Below, in pieces: positions 1 through 9,879 of a DNA stretch of 64,000 nt (within the stretch, counting starts at the first letter, position 1; each line of letters starts with the position of its first letter). The translations under genes were made by a program, and so were the position numbers. The notes beneath the pieces were generated by a model. That model saw only the letters and a program-made list of their open reading frames with translations, had not been told where the DNA came from and made no database searches. Source of the DNA: Bryobacterales bacterium (GTDB lineage: Bacteria; Acidobacteriota; Terriglobia; Bryobacterales; Bryobacteraceae); assembly GCA_016716385.1 (NCBI GenBank), contig JADJWL010000006.1, positions 186,001 through 250,000 of the forward strand, written 5' to 3'.

Positions 1-331
1 GCAACTGACCGATCGCCGGGAGTGCGTCCGCGACTACGCCGGGCCGCACTGGCACGTGGGGCATTGCCAGCCTTCCCCCGCGAGGTACGCGGATGCGCGC
101 ATTCGGGTTTGCCGCCCGCTGACGGGGGTTCTGAACTTGATCTGTGATGTCTTGAATATCGCCCTCAAACTGAAATGGCGGGTCCTCGTAGTTGATGGCG
201 ATTCGATAGTTCCGCTGCAAGTGGTCGACGGCCTGCATCAGCGGCCTTGGGTCATCGATTTCGATTGCCGGAGCTACTTGCGCAGCGACAGAGCTTGAGA
301 GCATTAACCATGCAGCAACTAGACGAACCAT
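1..331 (-). CDS. Secreted protein of unknown function, N-terminal part only
   Basis: An ATG at 331 opens a reading frame that stays open to the left edge (110 codons), so the C-terminus lies outside the window. The first 17 residues (MVRLVAAWLMLSSSVAA) look like a signal peptide with an AxA-type cleavage site. The exported part starts QVAPAIEIDDPRPL and includes a stretch fitting a soluble periplasmic or extracellular protein. I do not recognise the family. Residues 30-110 are rich in Asp, Pro and Arg, and no metal or catalytic motif is visible. The frame is supported by the plausible signal peptide and the absence of any better frame here. Confidence 0.6.
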   Translation of the reverse strand, partial: MVRLVAAWLMLSSSVAAQVAPAIEIDDPRPLMQAVDHLQRNYRIAINYEDPPFQFEGDIQDITDQVQNPRQRAANPNARIRVPRGGRLAMPHVPVRPGVVADALPAIGQL

Positions 332-451
332 CGTTCTTCCCCGATGCCACAGAGTCCAAGCTGCGCTTGCCAGACTGGGGAAGCGCATCGTCGTGGGATT
401 CGAAGATGCGGCGTGACGGCAGCGTCCGGTCATCTGACTCAGTGTAACGGT

Positions 452-1279
452 ATGCGCTTCCTGGGGATCGATTTCGGCTGGCAGGGACACCCGAGCGGGG
501 TGGCGTCGCTCGGCTGGGACGGGCGTGCGTTGACCACTCGGGCGCTCGACCGGCTGCAAACGGCCGGGGAGGTGCTCGAGTGGATCGCGCGGGAAGCGGG
601 ACGCCACGGGGCCATGATTGCGGTCGACGCCCCGACGATCATCGTGAATCCCACGGGACGCCGTCCCGCCGAAGCCGAGGCGCAGCGCAAGTTCGCGCGC
701 TACCATGCCGGCTGCCATCCGGCTAACCTCGGGCGCCCCTTCGCGGCGCACACGGTGGCGTTCGGACGGTCGCTCGAAGCCATGGGCTTCGTGCATGCCT
801 GCCGCATCGAGCCGCGGCGCGCCGGACGCTACCAGATCGAGGTGCATCCGCACGCGGCGGCGGTCCGGCTATTTGAACTGGACCGCATCGTGAAGTACAA
901 GAAGGGCACGGTGGCACAGCGCGCGGCGGAACTGGAACGCTTCCGGGGACTCCTGCTGCAGTTCCTGCCGCGCCTGCGGCCGGCGGTCGCGGGACTCGCT
1001 CTTCCCGCTGCCACACCGCCGCTCAAGGACTCCGAAGACCGCTTCGATGCCCTGCTCGCCGCCTATACGGGAGCGCACTGGTGGTATTGGGGAACCGCGC
1101 GCAACGACGTGCTGGGCGACGGCGAAACGGGCTACATCGTGGTGCCGCTGGCAGCGAGTTCGGGCGTCCAGGAATCCCCGCCGTATACGGATTGCAGCAG
1201 ATTGCCCGTCAATACCTGGGACGGGGCGCCATGCGCCACCACCTCGCCTTCCCGCAGGATGACCAGCGAATCCGCATAG
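452..1279 (+). CDS. DUF429 family protein (predicted RNase H-like fold)
   Basis: The start at 452 gives MRFLGIDFGWQG, the usual DUF429 opening with Asp7 in the first strand; an upstream in-frame extension to 344 has no family character. Other family blocks follow: VDAPTI near residue 50, IEVHPHAA near 130, and EDRFDALLAAYTG near 195. The acidic residues are placed as in RNase H-fold enzymes; the biological role of DUF429 is unknown. The family core ends at about GYIVVP (near 1143). The last ~45 residues (SGVQESPP onward) look like read-through and overlap the convergent ABC ATPase by 148 bp, so the natural stop may have been lost. Predicted cytoplasmic. Confidence 0.8.
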   Translation: MRFLGIDFGWQGHPSGVASLGWDGRALTTRALDRLQTAGEVLEWIAREAGRHGAMIAVDAPTIIVNPTGRRPAEAEAQRKFARYHAGCHPANLGRPFAAHTVAFGRSLEAMGFVHACRIEPRRAGRYQIEVHPHAAAVRLFELDRIVKYKKGTVAQRAAELERFRGLLLQFLPRLRPAVAGLALPAATPPLKDSEDRFDALLAAYTGAHWWYWGTARNDVLGDGETGYIVVPLAASSGVQESPPYTDCSRLPVNTWDGAPCATTSPSRRMTSESA

Positions 1280-1899
1280 GCCGCCGCCGGAAACAGATCA
1301 GGAACGAAACACAGCACGGATACCCCACTCGCGGCGAATCGCTTGAGCATGCCGAGGAGGCGGCACTGGGCGGCCAGGTCGATCCCGAGGAACGGTTCGT
1401 CCAGCCACAGGTCACGGAGGGCGCCTGGCGCCAGCGGCTCCCAGATCTGGGCCATAGCTTGCGCCAGAAGCACGCGCCGCTGTTCGCCCAGCGCGAGGCC
1501 GGGGAAGCACCGTCCCGCCAGATCCCTCACACCGGCAGCCGCCATCGCCTGATCGGCAATACACGCGTTGTGCCAGGACGGCATCCCGGCATGAACGAGA
1601 CGCCCCATCCGGACCACGTCCCGGACCGGACACGCAAGGCCGCGGGGAATGTCCTGTTCGAGCGCCGCGCGGCGCAACGCAAGCTTCTTCCGCGGCCAGA
1701 CCCGCAAGGGACACCCGTCCAGCACCACGTCCCCGCTGTCCGGCACGAGTTCACCGTGCAGCGCGCGCCACAGCGAGGTCTTTCCCGCCCCTTCCGGACC
1801 GGCCACCACGGCCAAGCCCTGATCCGGGAGCGTCAGGCTCAGTTCGTTCAACACGGGAATATTCCCGTAAGAAACCGTCAGGTTGCGAAGGCGGATCAT
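1132..1899 (-). CDS. Orphan ABC transporter ATP-binding protein, HmuV/FecE-like, with degenerate motifs
   Basis: 255 aa, the length of a haem/siderophore-type importer ATPase. Walker A is GPEGAGKT (34-41, Lys40), the Q-loop Gln is Q82, and Walker B ends LWLDEP with Asp167/Glu168. Two motifs are off consensus. The signature is LALGEQ (135-140) instead of LSGGEQ. The H-loop reads FVPDLFPAAAYAD, with Pro200 where HmuV-type proteins have His. No permease or binding-protein gene is adjacent, so a partner must be elsewhere or absent. The 3' end overlaps the convergent DUF429 gene. Transport of haem or Fe-siderophore is only inferred from family resemblance. Confidence 0.82.
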   Translation of the reverse strand: MIRLRNLTVSYGNIPVLNELSLTLPDQGLAVVAGPEGAGKTSLWRALHGELVPDSGDVVLDGCPLRVWPRKKLALRRAALEQDIPRGLACPVRDVVRMGRLVHAGMPSWHNACIADQAMAAAGVRDLAGRCFPGLALGEQRRVLLAQAMAQIWEPLAPGALRDLWLDEPFLGIDLAAQCRLLGMLKRFAASGVSVLCFVPDLFPAAAYADSLVILREGEVVAHGAPSQVLTGNLLQSVYGGDSWTPELAASGTTM

Positions 1900-1979
1900 G
1901 GCTCGTGTAGATGCACTTGATTTGCAACTAATGCCATCCTACCATATCGGACCATTTTGGTCCAGGAAGAATTTTCGCC

Positions 1980-2795
1980 CTAATAGGTGCGCGTGCCGGC
2001 AACCTTCACGCGGATGTGATAGAGCGACGTGCGCGCGGTGATGTACAGCGCCCGGAAGCCGTCTCCAAAGCTCAGGTTGCTCGGCGATTCCGGCGTCTCG
2101 ATCACGCCGAGATGCTTGCCCGCGGCGTTGAACACCCAGACGCCGCCGGGCGCCGCGACCCAGACGTTGCCGCCCTCGTCGGTCTTGAGCCCGTCCGGAC
2201 CACGTTCGGAGATTGTGGCGAACACCTTGCCCGCCGAGAGCGATCCGTCGTCGTGGATGTCGAACATGCGGATCTCGCTCTTGCGCGAATCGGCGACGAA
2301 CAGCCTCTGCTGGTTGGCCGACAGAGCGATGCCGTTCGGCCCTTCGCACTCGCGGCTTGCCACGCGTAGCTCACCCTTGCGCGTGATCTGGTACACGGTC
2401 GAGGGTCCGGAGGCGTCGCGCGGCAGCAGGTCAGTGAAGTAGATGTGGGCGTCGATGGCGTAAACGAGGTCGTTCGGCGCAGTGAGGCCCTTTTCGGCCA
2501 GGACAGTGATGGACCCGTTCTTCTCAGTCCGCGTGACGCGTCCGCGTTCGCAGGTGAGCAGCCGGCCCTGGTGATCGAACGTCAGGCCATTGGCGCGGTT
2601 GCTGTTCTCCCGGAAGACGGTCGTCTTGCCGGCCTCGAACTTGTGAATCCGGCTTGCGCGCACGTCACTGAACAGGGTGTAGCCGCGGCGGCTCCACACG
2701 GGACCTTCGGTGAATTCGAATCCGGTAGCCAGCTTCTCCAGCTTGGCGTCCTGGGCGACGAGGTCATGGAACGAGGGATCGAGGACTCGGAACAT
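1980..2795 (-). CDS. SMP-30/gluconolactonase/LRE-like family protein
   Basis: 271-aa six-bladed beta-propeller of the SMP-30 family, which hydrolyses sugar lactones using one divalent metal. The four expected metal-site positions are present: Glu30 in FEFTEGPVW, Asn108 in APNDL, Asn154 in GPNGIAL and Asp201 in GPDGLK. No signal peptide is evident, so it is probably cytoplasmic. It is divergent from the CocE hydrolase gene, with a 60-bp spacer. Lactonase activity is a family inference; the substrate cannot be read from sequence. Confidence 0.88.
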   Translation of the reverse strand: MFRVLDPSFHDLVAQDAKLEKLATGFEFTEGPVWSRRGYTLFSDVRASRIHKFEAGKTTVFRENSNRANGLTFDHQGRLLTCERGRVTRTEKNGSITVLAEKGLTAPNDLVYAIDAHIYFTDLLPRDASGPSTVYQITRKGELRVASRECEGPNGIALSANQQRLFVADSRKSEIRMFDIHDDGSLSAGKVFATISERGPDGLKTDEGGNVWVAAPGGVWVFNAAGKHLGVIETPESPSNLSFGDGFRALYITARTSLYHIRVKVAGTRTY

Positions 2796-2816
2796 CTTGT
2801 CCGATTACGGTATCAC

Positions 2817-2833
2817 CCCCTGCCGCACAGGGG
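2817..2833. other. Short inverted repeat in a divergent promoter region
   Basis: CCCCTG and CAGGGG flank a 5-base loop (CCGCA) in the 60-bp spacer between the divergent SMP-30 and CocE genes, ending 22 bases before the CocE start. It could be an operator or a 5' leader hairpin. No clear -35/-10 pair was identified beside it. A GAGGG ribosome binding site precedes the CocE ATG. Confidence 0.3.
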
Positions 2834-2855
2834 CAAACCCGTGTAGATTTGAGGG

Positions 2856-4715
2856 ATGCGTTTTGCGATTCTCGCCGCGCTGCTGCCCGTCTGCGCGCCG
2901 GCCCAGGGCCTGGAGTATGTCAAGGCGAACTTCACGAAGTACGAGCACCGGATCCCGATGCGGGACGGCAAGCGGCTGTTCACGTCGGTCTACGTGCCGA
3001 AGGACGCCTCTCCCGAGAAACGCTACCCGATCCTGTTGAACCGCACTCCCTACGGCGTCGGGCCGTATGGTGCGGATAAGTATAAGGGCGACATCGGGCC
3101 TTCGGATGTCCTCGCGAAGGAAGGCTACATCTTCGTCTACCAGGACGTGCGCGGCCGCAACTATTCCGAGGGTGAGTTCATCAACATGACGCCGCACAAG
3201 GCGTCCAAGAGCGGGCCGCAGGATGTCGACGAATCGACCGACACCTACGACACGATCGACTGGCTGCTCAAGAGCATTCCACACAACAACGGGCGCGTCG
3301 GGACCTACGGCATCTCCTATCCCGGCTTCTACACGACGGCGGGCATGATCGACGCGCACCCGGCGCACAAGGCCGCCTCGCCGCAGGCGCCCATCGCCGA
3401 CTGGTTCATCGGCGACGATTTCCACCGCAACGGCGCGTTTTACCTGCCGCACGCGTTCAACTTCTTCGCCGGCTTTGGCAAACCTCGGCCCGAGCCCACC
3501 GAACAGAAGCGCGACCCGTTTCCCTACGGCACGCCCGACGGCTACGACTTCTACCTGCGCATGGGCACGCTCACGAACGCCAACGAGAGGTATTTCAAGA
3601 ACGACATCGCATTCTGGAACGAGATGATGCGCCAGCCGAATTATACGGAGTTCTGGCAGTCACGCAACATTCGGGTGCACACGAAGAACATCCGGCCCGC
3701 TGTGATGGTGGTCGGGGGCTGGTTCGATACCGAGAACCTCTTCGGCGCGCTCGAGACGTACCGGTCGGTGGAGAAGCTGTCGCCGGGTACGTTCAACGTG
3801 ATGGTGATGGGTCCGTGGTGGCACGGGCAGTGGGCGCGCGACGACGGCGCGGCCATGGGCAACGCCACGTTCAACCAGAAGACCGGTCCGTGGTACCGCG
3901 AGAATGTCGAAGCGCCATTCTTCAACTACTACCTCAAGGACAAGGGCGAGTTGAAGCTGGCCGAGGCGACCGTATTCGAGATGGGATCGAACGTCTGGCG
4001 CCGCCACGACGCCTGGCCGCCGCGCGCCGCCCGCTCCCGAACGCTCTACTTCCACCCGAAGGGCAGCCTGTCCTGGGATCCGCCGAAGGATTCTGGGGCG
4101 TTCGACGAGTACCTGAGCGACCCTGCCAAGCCCGTCCCGTTCACCGACCAGGTCTCGACCGGTATGACGCGCGAGCACATGACCGACGACCAGCGCTTCG
4201 CCACGCGCCGTCCGGACGTGCTGGTCTATCAGACCGAGCCGCTCGAAGAAGACCTGGTGATCGCGGGTCCGCTGGCCGCGACGCTGCACGTGTCGACGAC
4301 CGGCGGCGATGCGGACTGGATCGTCAAGCTGATCGACGTCTACCCGGACGACCGCGACGAGCCGACGCCACAAGGCCAGCCGGCGCCGCGGGTGAAGCTC
4401 GGCGGGTACCAGCAACTGGTGCGGGGCGAGGTGTTCCGCGGCCGCTTCCGCAACAGCTTTGAGAAGCCCGAGCCCTTCCAGCCAGGCGTCAAGGCGAAGG
4501 TCGAGTACAACCTCAACGACGTCTATCACAACTTCCGGCGCGGCCACCGGCTGATGATTCACGTCCAGAGCACGTGGTTCCCGCTGGTCGACCGCAACCC
4601 GCAGAAGTACGTCGATATCTACACGGCGAAGGAGAGCGATTTCCAGAAGGCCACGCACCGGGTGTACCGGGAGGCGGGGTCGGCTTCGGGTGTGAAGGTG
4701 CTGACGCTGCCGTAG
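2856..4715 (+). CDS. Secreted CocE/NonD family hydrolase (X-Pro dipeptidyl-peptidase S15 type)
   Basis: 619 aa with a short signal peptide (MRFAILAALLPVCAPAQG). The alpha/beta-hydrolase core starts with YEHRIPMRDGKRLFTSVY, typical of CocE/NonD proteins. The nucleophile is Ser154 in GTYGISYPG, and the general Asp is likely in the VGGWFDTEN segment near residue 290. The C-terminal half (about 400-619) has the jelly-roll form of X-Pro peptidases and acyl hydrolases, including GPLAATLHVSTTGGDADW and a GHRLMIHVQSTWFP block. It hydrolyses an ester or peptide substrate outside the cytoplasm; the specific substrate is unknown. It stands alone, convergent to ispG across a 69-bp gap with no recognisable terminator. 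Confidence 0.9.
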   Translation: MRFAILAALLPVCAPAQGLEYVKANFTKYEHRIPMRDGKRLFTSVYVPKDASPEKRYPILLNRTPYGVGPYGADKYKGDIGPSDVLAKEGYIFVYQDVRGRNYSEGEFINMTPHKASKSGPQDVDESTDTYDTIDWLLKSIPHNNGRVGTYGISYPGFYTTAGMIDAHPAHKAASPQAPIADWFIGDDFHRNGAFYLPHAFNFFAGFGKPRPEPTEQKRDPFPYGTPDGYDFYLRMGTLTNANERYFKNDIAFWNEMMRQPNYTEFWQSRNIRVHTKNIRPAVMVVGGWFDTENLFGALETYRSVEKLSPGTFNVMVMGPWWHGQWARDDGAAMGNATFNQKTGPWYRENVEAPFFNYYLKDKGELKLAEATVFEMGSNVWRRHDAWPPRAARSRTLYFHPKGSLSWDPPKDSGAFDEYLSDPAKPVPFTDQVSTGMTREHMTDDQRFATRRPDVLVYQTEPLEEDLVIAGPLAATLHVSTTGGDADWIVKLIDVYPDDRDEPTPQGQPAPRVKLGGYQQLVRGEVFRGRFRNSFEKPEPFQPGVKAKVEYNLNDVYHNFRRGHRLMIHVQSTWFPLVDRNPQKYVDIYTAKESDFQKATHRVYREAGSASGVKVLTLP

Positions 4716-4784
4716 GCCGGATACCGCCCTTCGAGCAACCGGAGGCAGTTGTCACAGGATAGTTGCGCCGTCTTTCAGATGGAG

Positions 4785-6041
<1,257 letters not shown>

Positions 6042-6082
6042 AGGGTTTTCGCGATTCCTCCTGGAAACTTCCAGGATACCAT

Positions 6083-6550
6083 TCAGGCCCGGTCCAGGCC
6101 CTCGGCGCGCGCGTCGCGGATGGCCTGCACGACGCTGGCATGGAGGAGGATGAGGTCGGGATCGTTGCTCATCATCTCGACATAGCGGCTCTCGACCGCT
6201 TCGCCGGGACGCACGAGCCGCAGGGCGGAGTCGAGCAGGCGGGAGGCGATGGGCCCTTCGATCGGAGCGTGCTTGGGCGCGAGCGCCGCGTCGATATCGA
6301 CGACGAGCCGGGAGAACGGGCGCAACCACGCAAACTCGGGATTGTTCAGGGTCAATTCCAGCAGAGCGACGGGAGCGACGCGGCCGTTGCGGTCCTCGTA
6401 TTCAGCGCGCTGGCGGTCGAGCAGCGCCTTGTGCAGCACGAGAAGCGCCTGGCGCACTTCGAGCAAGAGGGCGTGAATCCGGTCGGGGGACACTCCGTCC
6501 AGTGTAGCGAAGTGGTAGCCGGGTCTTCGCGGAAAGCCGGACGGCAGCAT
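6083..6550 (-). CDS. Conserved hypothetical protein, helical, 155 aa
   Basis: The predicted protein is all-helical: an N-terminal helix RIHALLLEVRQALLVLHKAL, a block FAWLRPFSRLVVDIDAAL, and an acidic tail. I recall similar small proteins with an HKALLD...FAWLRPLS pattern in many bacteria, none with an assigned function. No signal peptide or membrane segment is seen. A GTG at 6493 (VSPDR) is an alternative start that drops 19 poorly structured residues. It is divergent from the GMC oxidoreductase, only 12 bp away at the long start, which favours the shorter one. Confidence 0.6.
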   Translation of the reverse strand: MLPSGFPRRPGYHFATLDGVSPDRIHALLLEVRQALLVLHKALLDRQRAEYEDRNGRVAPVALLELTLNNPEFAWLRPFSRLVVDIDAALAPKHAPIEGPIASRLLDSALRLVRPGEAVESRYVEMMSNDPDLILLHASVVQAIRDARAEGLDRA

Positions 6551-6562
6551 AGAATAGCGCTT

Positions 6563-8278
6563 ATGTCCCAGATCCGGACGAGTCCTGAGAAGTTTGACGT
6601 GGTCGTTGTGGGCTCAGGCGCGGGCGGAGGGTCCGCCGTGCAGGTGCTGACCGGGCTTGGCATCCAGGTGGCGCTGCTCGAAGCCGGACCGATGCTCGAC
6701 GTCAACAAGGAATACAAGGAGCACATGTGGCCCTACCAGGTCGACCACCGCGGGGCCGAACCGGGCGGGGCCGCCTACTTCGGCCGCGGCAAACCGTACG
6801 GCTACTTCACCACGACGTCCGGGGGCTGGGAGCTGGACGGCGAACCGTACACGGTCGGTGAGGGGAGCCAGTTCCGCTGGTTCCGTTCGCGCATCATCGG
6901 CGGCCGGACGAACCATTACGGCCGCATGTCGTTCCGGTTCTCCGATTACGATTTCAAGCCGTATTCGCGCGACGGCCTCGGCGCCGACTGGCCGATCAGC
7001 TACGAAGACATTGCGCCGTACTACGACAAGTGCGAGGAGTTCATCGGCGTCACCGGCTCGAAGGAAGGCATCCGCAGCGCGCCGGACGGCGTGTTCGAAG
7101 AACCTCCACCTCCCAAGGTTCACGAACTGCTGATCAAGGAAGCCTGCGGGAAGCTCGGCATCCCCTGCATCCCGAACCGGCGCGCGGTGATCACCAAGGC
7201 GCGCAAGGACCGTCCCGCCTGCCATTACTGCGGCCAGTGCGGGCGCGGGTGCAAGACAGCGTCGAATTACGCATCGAGCCAGATCCAGATCTTCCCGGCC
7301 ATGAAGACCGGGAAACTCAAGGTGTTTACAGGCGCGATGGTGCGCGAGGTGCTGACCGATGGCAGTGGGAAGGCCACGGGCGTCGTCTACGTCGACAAGG
7401 AAACGCGCACGGAACGGCGCGTGATGGCCCGCGTCGTGATCCTGGCGGCGAGCGCGTGCGAGTCCGCGCGGATCCTGCTCAACTCGAAGACGCGCGAGTT
7501 TCCGAACGGTGTGGCGAACAGTTCGGGCCTGGTCGGGCGCTATCTGATGGATACCGTCGGTTTCGGTCTGAGCGGCTACCTGCCGGCGCTCGAAGGCATG
7601 CCGCACTACGACACCGATGGCGCGGGCGGCGCGCATCTGTACATGCCGTGGTGGCTGTGGGACGACCACAACAAGCTCGACTTCCCGCGCGGCTACCACA
7701 TCGAGATCGGCGGTGGCTACGGCATGCCCGGCATCGGAACCTTCCAGCGCCAGGCGCGCGAGGCCGGCTACGGCACAGCGATCAAGGAGAAAGTGCGGCG
7801 CGAGTACGGCTGCTCCATCGGGTTCGCCGGACGCGGCGAGATGATCCCGAATGAGCACAGCTACTGCGAGATCGATCCGAACGTGGTGGACCAGTGGGGC
7901 ATCCCGGTGCTGCGTTTCCACTTCAAATGGACCGACTACGAATGGAAACAGGCCCGCCACATGGAGCGCACGTTCGCCCAGATCATCGAGACGATGGGCG
8001 GGCGCGTGTCCGGGCTGAGCGCGGCGCAACGCGAAAGCCAGGGGATTTCTATCCCTGGCACGATCATTCACGAAGTCGGAACGGTGCGCATGGGAACCAA
8101 CGCGCGCAATTCCGTGTTGAACGGCTATTGCCAGGCGCATGACGTGAAGAACCTGTACGTGATGGATGGCGGAGCGTTTGTCAGCAATCCGGACAAGAAC
8201 CCCACGCTCACGATCAACGCTTTGGCATGGCGCGGCTGCGACTATCTCGCCGAGGAGATGCGGAAGGGCAACATTTAG
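6563..8278 (+). CDS. GMC-family FAD-dependent oxidoreductase (sugar/alcohol dehydrogenase subunit)
   Basis: 571 aa from the ATG at 6563, giving FDVVVVGSGAGGGSA (FAD dinucleotide-binding loop). The FAD domain continues with SRIIGGRTNHYGR (109-121). A C-x2-C-x2-C-x3-C cluster (Cys220, 223, 226, 230 in CHYCGQCGRGC) could bind Fe-S, as in membrane sugar dehydrogenases. The active-site His is likely His503 (IIHEVGTVRMG) and Asn546 lies in NPDKNPTLTIN. It has no signal peptide, so export probably depends on its Tat-tagged partner at 9178. A UbiA gene starts directly after its stop. Known relatives oxidise gluconate, fructose or glucose; the substrate here is not determinable. Confidence 0.93.
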   Translation: MSQIRTSPEKFDVVVVGSGAGGGSAVQVLTGLGIQVALLEAGPMLDVNKEYKEHMWPYQVDHRGAEPGGAAYFGRGKPYGYFTTTSGGWELDGEPYTVGEGSQFRWFRSRIIGGRTNHYGRMSFRFSDYDFKPYSRDGLGADWPISYEDIAPYYDKCEEFIGVTGSKEGIRSAPDGVFEEPPPPKVHELLIKEACGKLGIPCIPNRRAVITKARKDRPACHYCGQCGRGCKTASNYASSQIQIFPAMKTGKLKVFTGAMVREVLTDGSGKATGVVYVDKETRTERRVMARVVILAASACESARILLNSKTREFPNGVANSSGLVGRYLMDTVGFGLSGYLPALEGMPHYDTDGAGGAHLYMPWWLWDDHNKLDFPRGYHIEIGGGYGMPGIGTFQRQAREAGYGTAIKEKVRREYGCSIGFAGRGEMIPNEHSYCEIDPNVVDQWGIPVLRFHFKWTDYEWKQARHMERTFAQIIETMGGRVSGLSAAQRESQGISIPGTIIHEVGTVRMGTNARNSVLNGYCQAHDVKNLYVMDGGAFVSNPDKNPTLTINALAWRGCDYLAEEMRKGNI

Positions 8279-9160
8279 GTGGTCGCTGCGCCCGTCCGGA
8301 CCCGTTCGGTCCTGGCCGCGCTCCGACCGGCGCACTGGTCGAAGAACTTTCTGGTCTTCCTGCCCCTGGTGCTGCACGGTGACTGGGACTGTGTGGATTC
8401 ATGGGTCCGTGCTGCCGGGACTTTCGCGGCCATGTGTCTGGCGGCGTCATCTCTGTACCTGCTCAATGACCTTCGGGACGCGGGTGGCCGGCAGCTTCTG
8501 CGCCGCCCGAACCCGGTCGAGGACGGTGGGCTGGGCCGGCGAATTGTGTGGCGGCTGGCGGCCGTCCTCTTCGCCGCCGCTCTCGTGGTATCGGTCCCGT
8601 TTCAAGTGACACCGTGGATTGCCGGATACGGATTGCTGTCGGGTGCGTACACATGGCGGCTCAAAGAACTCGCTGTCATCGACTTGCTCGCTTTGGGAAG
8701 TCTCTACCTTCTCCGTCTGGAAGCCGGTGGCGCGGCGACCGGAATTCCTGTCACGGACTGGACGCGCGTTGTCTGCGGCGGCGCACTCTTCAGCCTGGCT
8801 CTTGTGAAGCGTGTGGCTGAACTGCGCCTGGCGGGACTGTCAGGACTCGACCGGATTCCCCGCCGCGCCTACACGCCGTCGGATGCCCGGCGCCTCATGA
8901 CCGCTGGTTTGATGGTGCTGGCCGCCGCAGTCGTGGCGTTCCTCGTCTTTCTCCAGCAGTTCGGCGGACCCCAGGGATTGAACCGCCGCGGGTGGGCCCT
9001 CGTCGCGGGACTCATCGCGACCATGTGGGCTCTGCGCATGTGGCGCCTCGCCTGGATGGGGCGAATGCGCTCCGATCCCGTCGTGTTCACCCTCTCCGAC
9101 CGGACCAGTTGGATCGCCGTTCTGGCGGGTCTTGCAGCCTATATTCTGGCGATTGAGTGA
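8279..9160 (+). CDS. UbiA-family prenyltransferase, decaprenyl-phosphate phosphoribosyltransferase-like
   Basis: 293 aa, eight or nine membrane helices. RPAHWSKNFLVFLPLVLHG, YLLNDLRDA and the second half-motif WRLKELAVIDLLALGSLYLLR resemble enzymes that transfer 5-phosphoribose to polyprenyl phosphate rather than the ubiquinone enzymes. The first Asp-rich motif is NDLRDAGGR: the last Asp of the usual NDxxDxxxD is Arg. It begins at a GTG immediately after the stop of the GMC gene, with GGAAGGG upstream as ribosome binding site. It lies between the oxidoreductase and its presumed partner gene, so it is probably co-transcribed though its function seems unrelated. Confidence 0.85.
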   Translation: MVAAPVRTRSVLAALRPAHWSKNFLVFLPLVLHGDWDCVDSWVRAAGTFAAMCLAASSLYLLNDLRDAGGRQLLRRPNPVEDGGLGRRIVWRLAAVLFAAALVVSVPFQVTPWIAGYGLLSGAYTWRLKELAVIDLLALGSLYLLRLEAGGAATGIPVTDWTRVVCGGALFSLALVKRVAELRLAGLSGLDRIPRRAYTPSDARRLMTAGLMVLAAAVVAFLVFLQQFGGPQGLNRRGWALVAGLIATMWALRMWRLAWMGRMRSDPVVFTLSDRTSWIAVLAGLAAYILAIE

Positions 9161-9177
9161 CCTGCTATCGTAAGTCC

Positions 9178-9879
9178 ATGGCTGACCCGCTGGTGACCCT
9201 CGAAGGAACCTCGCGCCGCGACCTGTTGCGCACGATCGCGCTTGGCCTGACCGCTGGCGGTGCCTGGAACCTCGAGGCGGCCCAGCACGTCCACACCGCG
9301 GCGCAAACGGCGCGGGGCGCGTCCGGCGTCTACAAGCCGCGGCTCTTCCCCGAGCATCAGTGGAAGACGCTGCGCCGTCTGACGGAGTTGATCCTGCCCG
9401 CCGATGAGACGTCCGGCTCGGCCCTTGACGCGGGCGCGCCCGAGTTCATCGATCTGCTGGCCAGCGAAAACTCCGAACTGGCGGCCATCTTCACGGGTGG
9501 ACTCGCATGGCTGGACGCGGAGATGCGGCGGCGGGCGGGAGCGATGTTCGTGGACGCGCCGGCAGCGAAGCAAACGGAGCTGCTCGACGATCTGGTCGCC
9601 GCGGAGCGGATCGAGCGGGAGCGCGCCGCCGAGGTCAGTTCCTACGAGCGCTCCGGCTACTATCAAAGCTTCAGTGAGTATTCCGCGAAACCGGGCAGTC
9701 CCCTGGCGGCCGGCGCACGATTTTTCGATTGGGCTCGCAAGCTCACGGTGGATGCTTTCTACACCAGCCGGATCGGCATCAAGGATATCGATTTCCGCGG
9801 GAACGGCGCGTATACCAAGTACGAAGTGCCGGAAGCATCGATCCGCTACGCGATGCAGCGCAGTCCGTTCGGCGCGTAG
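9178..9879 (+). CDS. Gluconate 2-dehydrogenase subunit 3 family protein, Tat-exported
   Basis: 233 aa from the ATG at 9178. A twin-arginine signal (SRRDLLRTIALGLTAGGAW) is followed by the family core: FPEHQWKTLRRLTELILPAD, then APEFIDLLASEN and a conserved tail around GIKDIDFRGNGAYTKY. Such gamma/subunit-3 proteins carry the Tat signal that exports their GMC flavoprotein partner, so this most likely pairs with the GMC gene two genes upstream. No cytochrome c subunit is present nearby, so the electron acceptor is unknown. The gene ends next to the convergent membrane-protein gene with no spacer. Confidence 0.88.
   Translation: MADPLVTLEGTSRRDLLRTIALGLTAGGAWNLEAAQHVHTAAQTARGASGVYKPRLFPEHQWKTLRRLTELILPADETSGSALDAGAPEFIDLLASENSELAAIFTGGLAWLDAEMRRRAGAMFVDAPAAKQTELLDDLVAAERIERERAAEVSSYERSGYYQSFSEYSAKPGSPLAAGARFFDWARKLTVDAFYTSRIGIKDIDFRGNGAYTKYEVPEASIRYAMQRSPFGA

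Noticed and set aside
4716..4784. Terminator between the convergent CocE and ispG genes
   Set aside because: No stem of more than four pairs with a T-run could be found in these 69 bases.
6614..8377. 587-codon minus-strand frame
   Set aside because: Mirror of the GMC oxidoreductase gene, a known effect of high-GC third positions.
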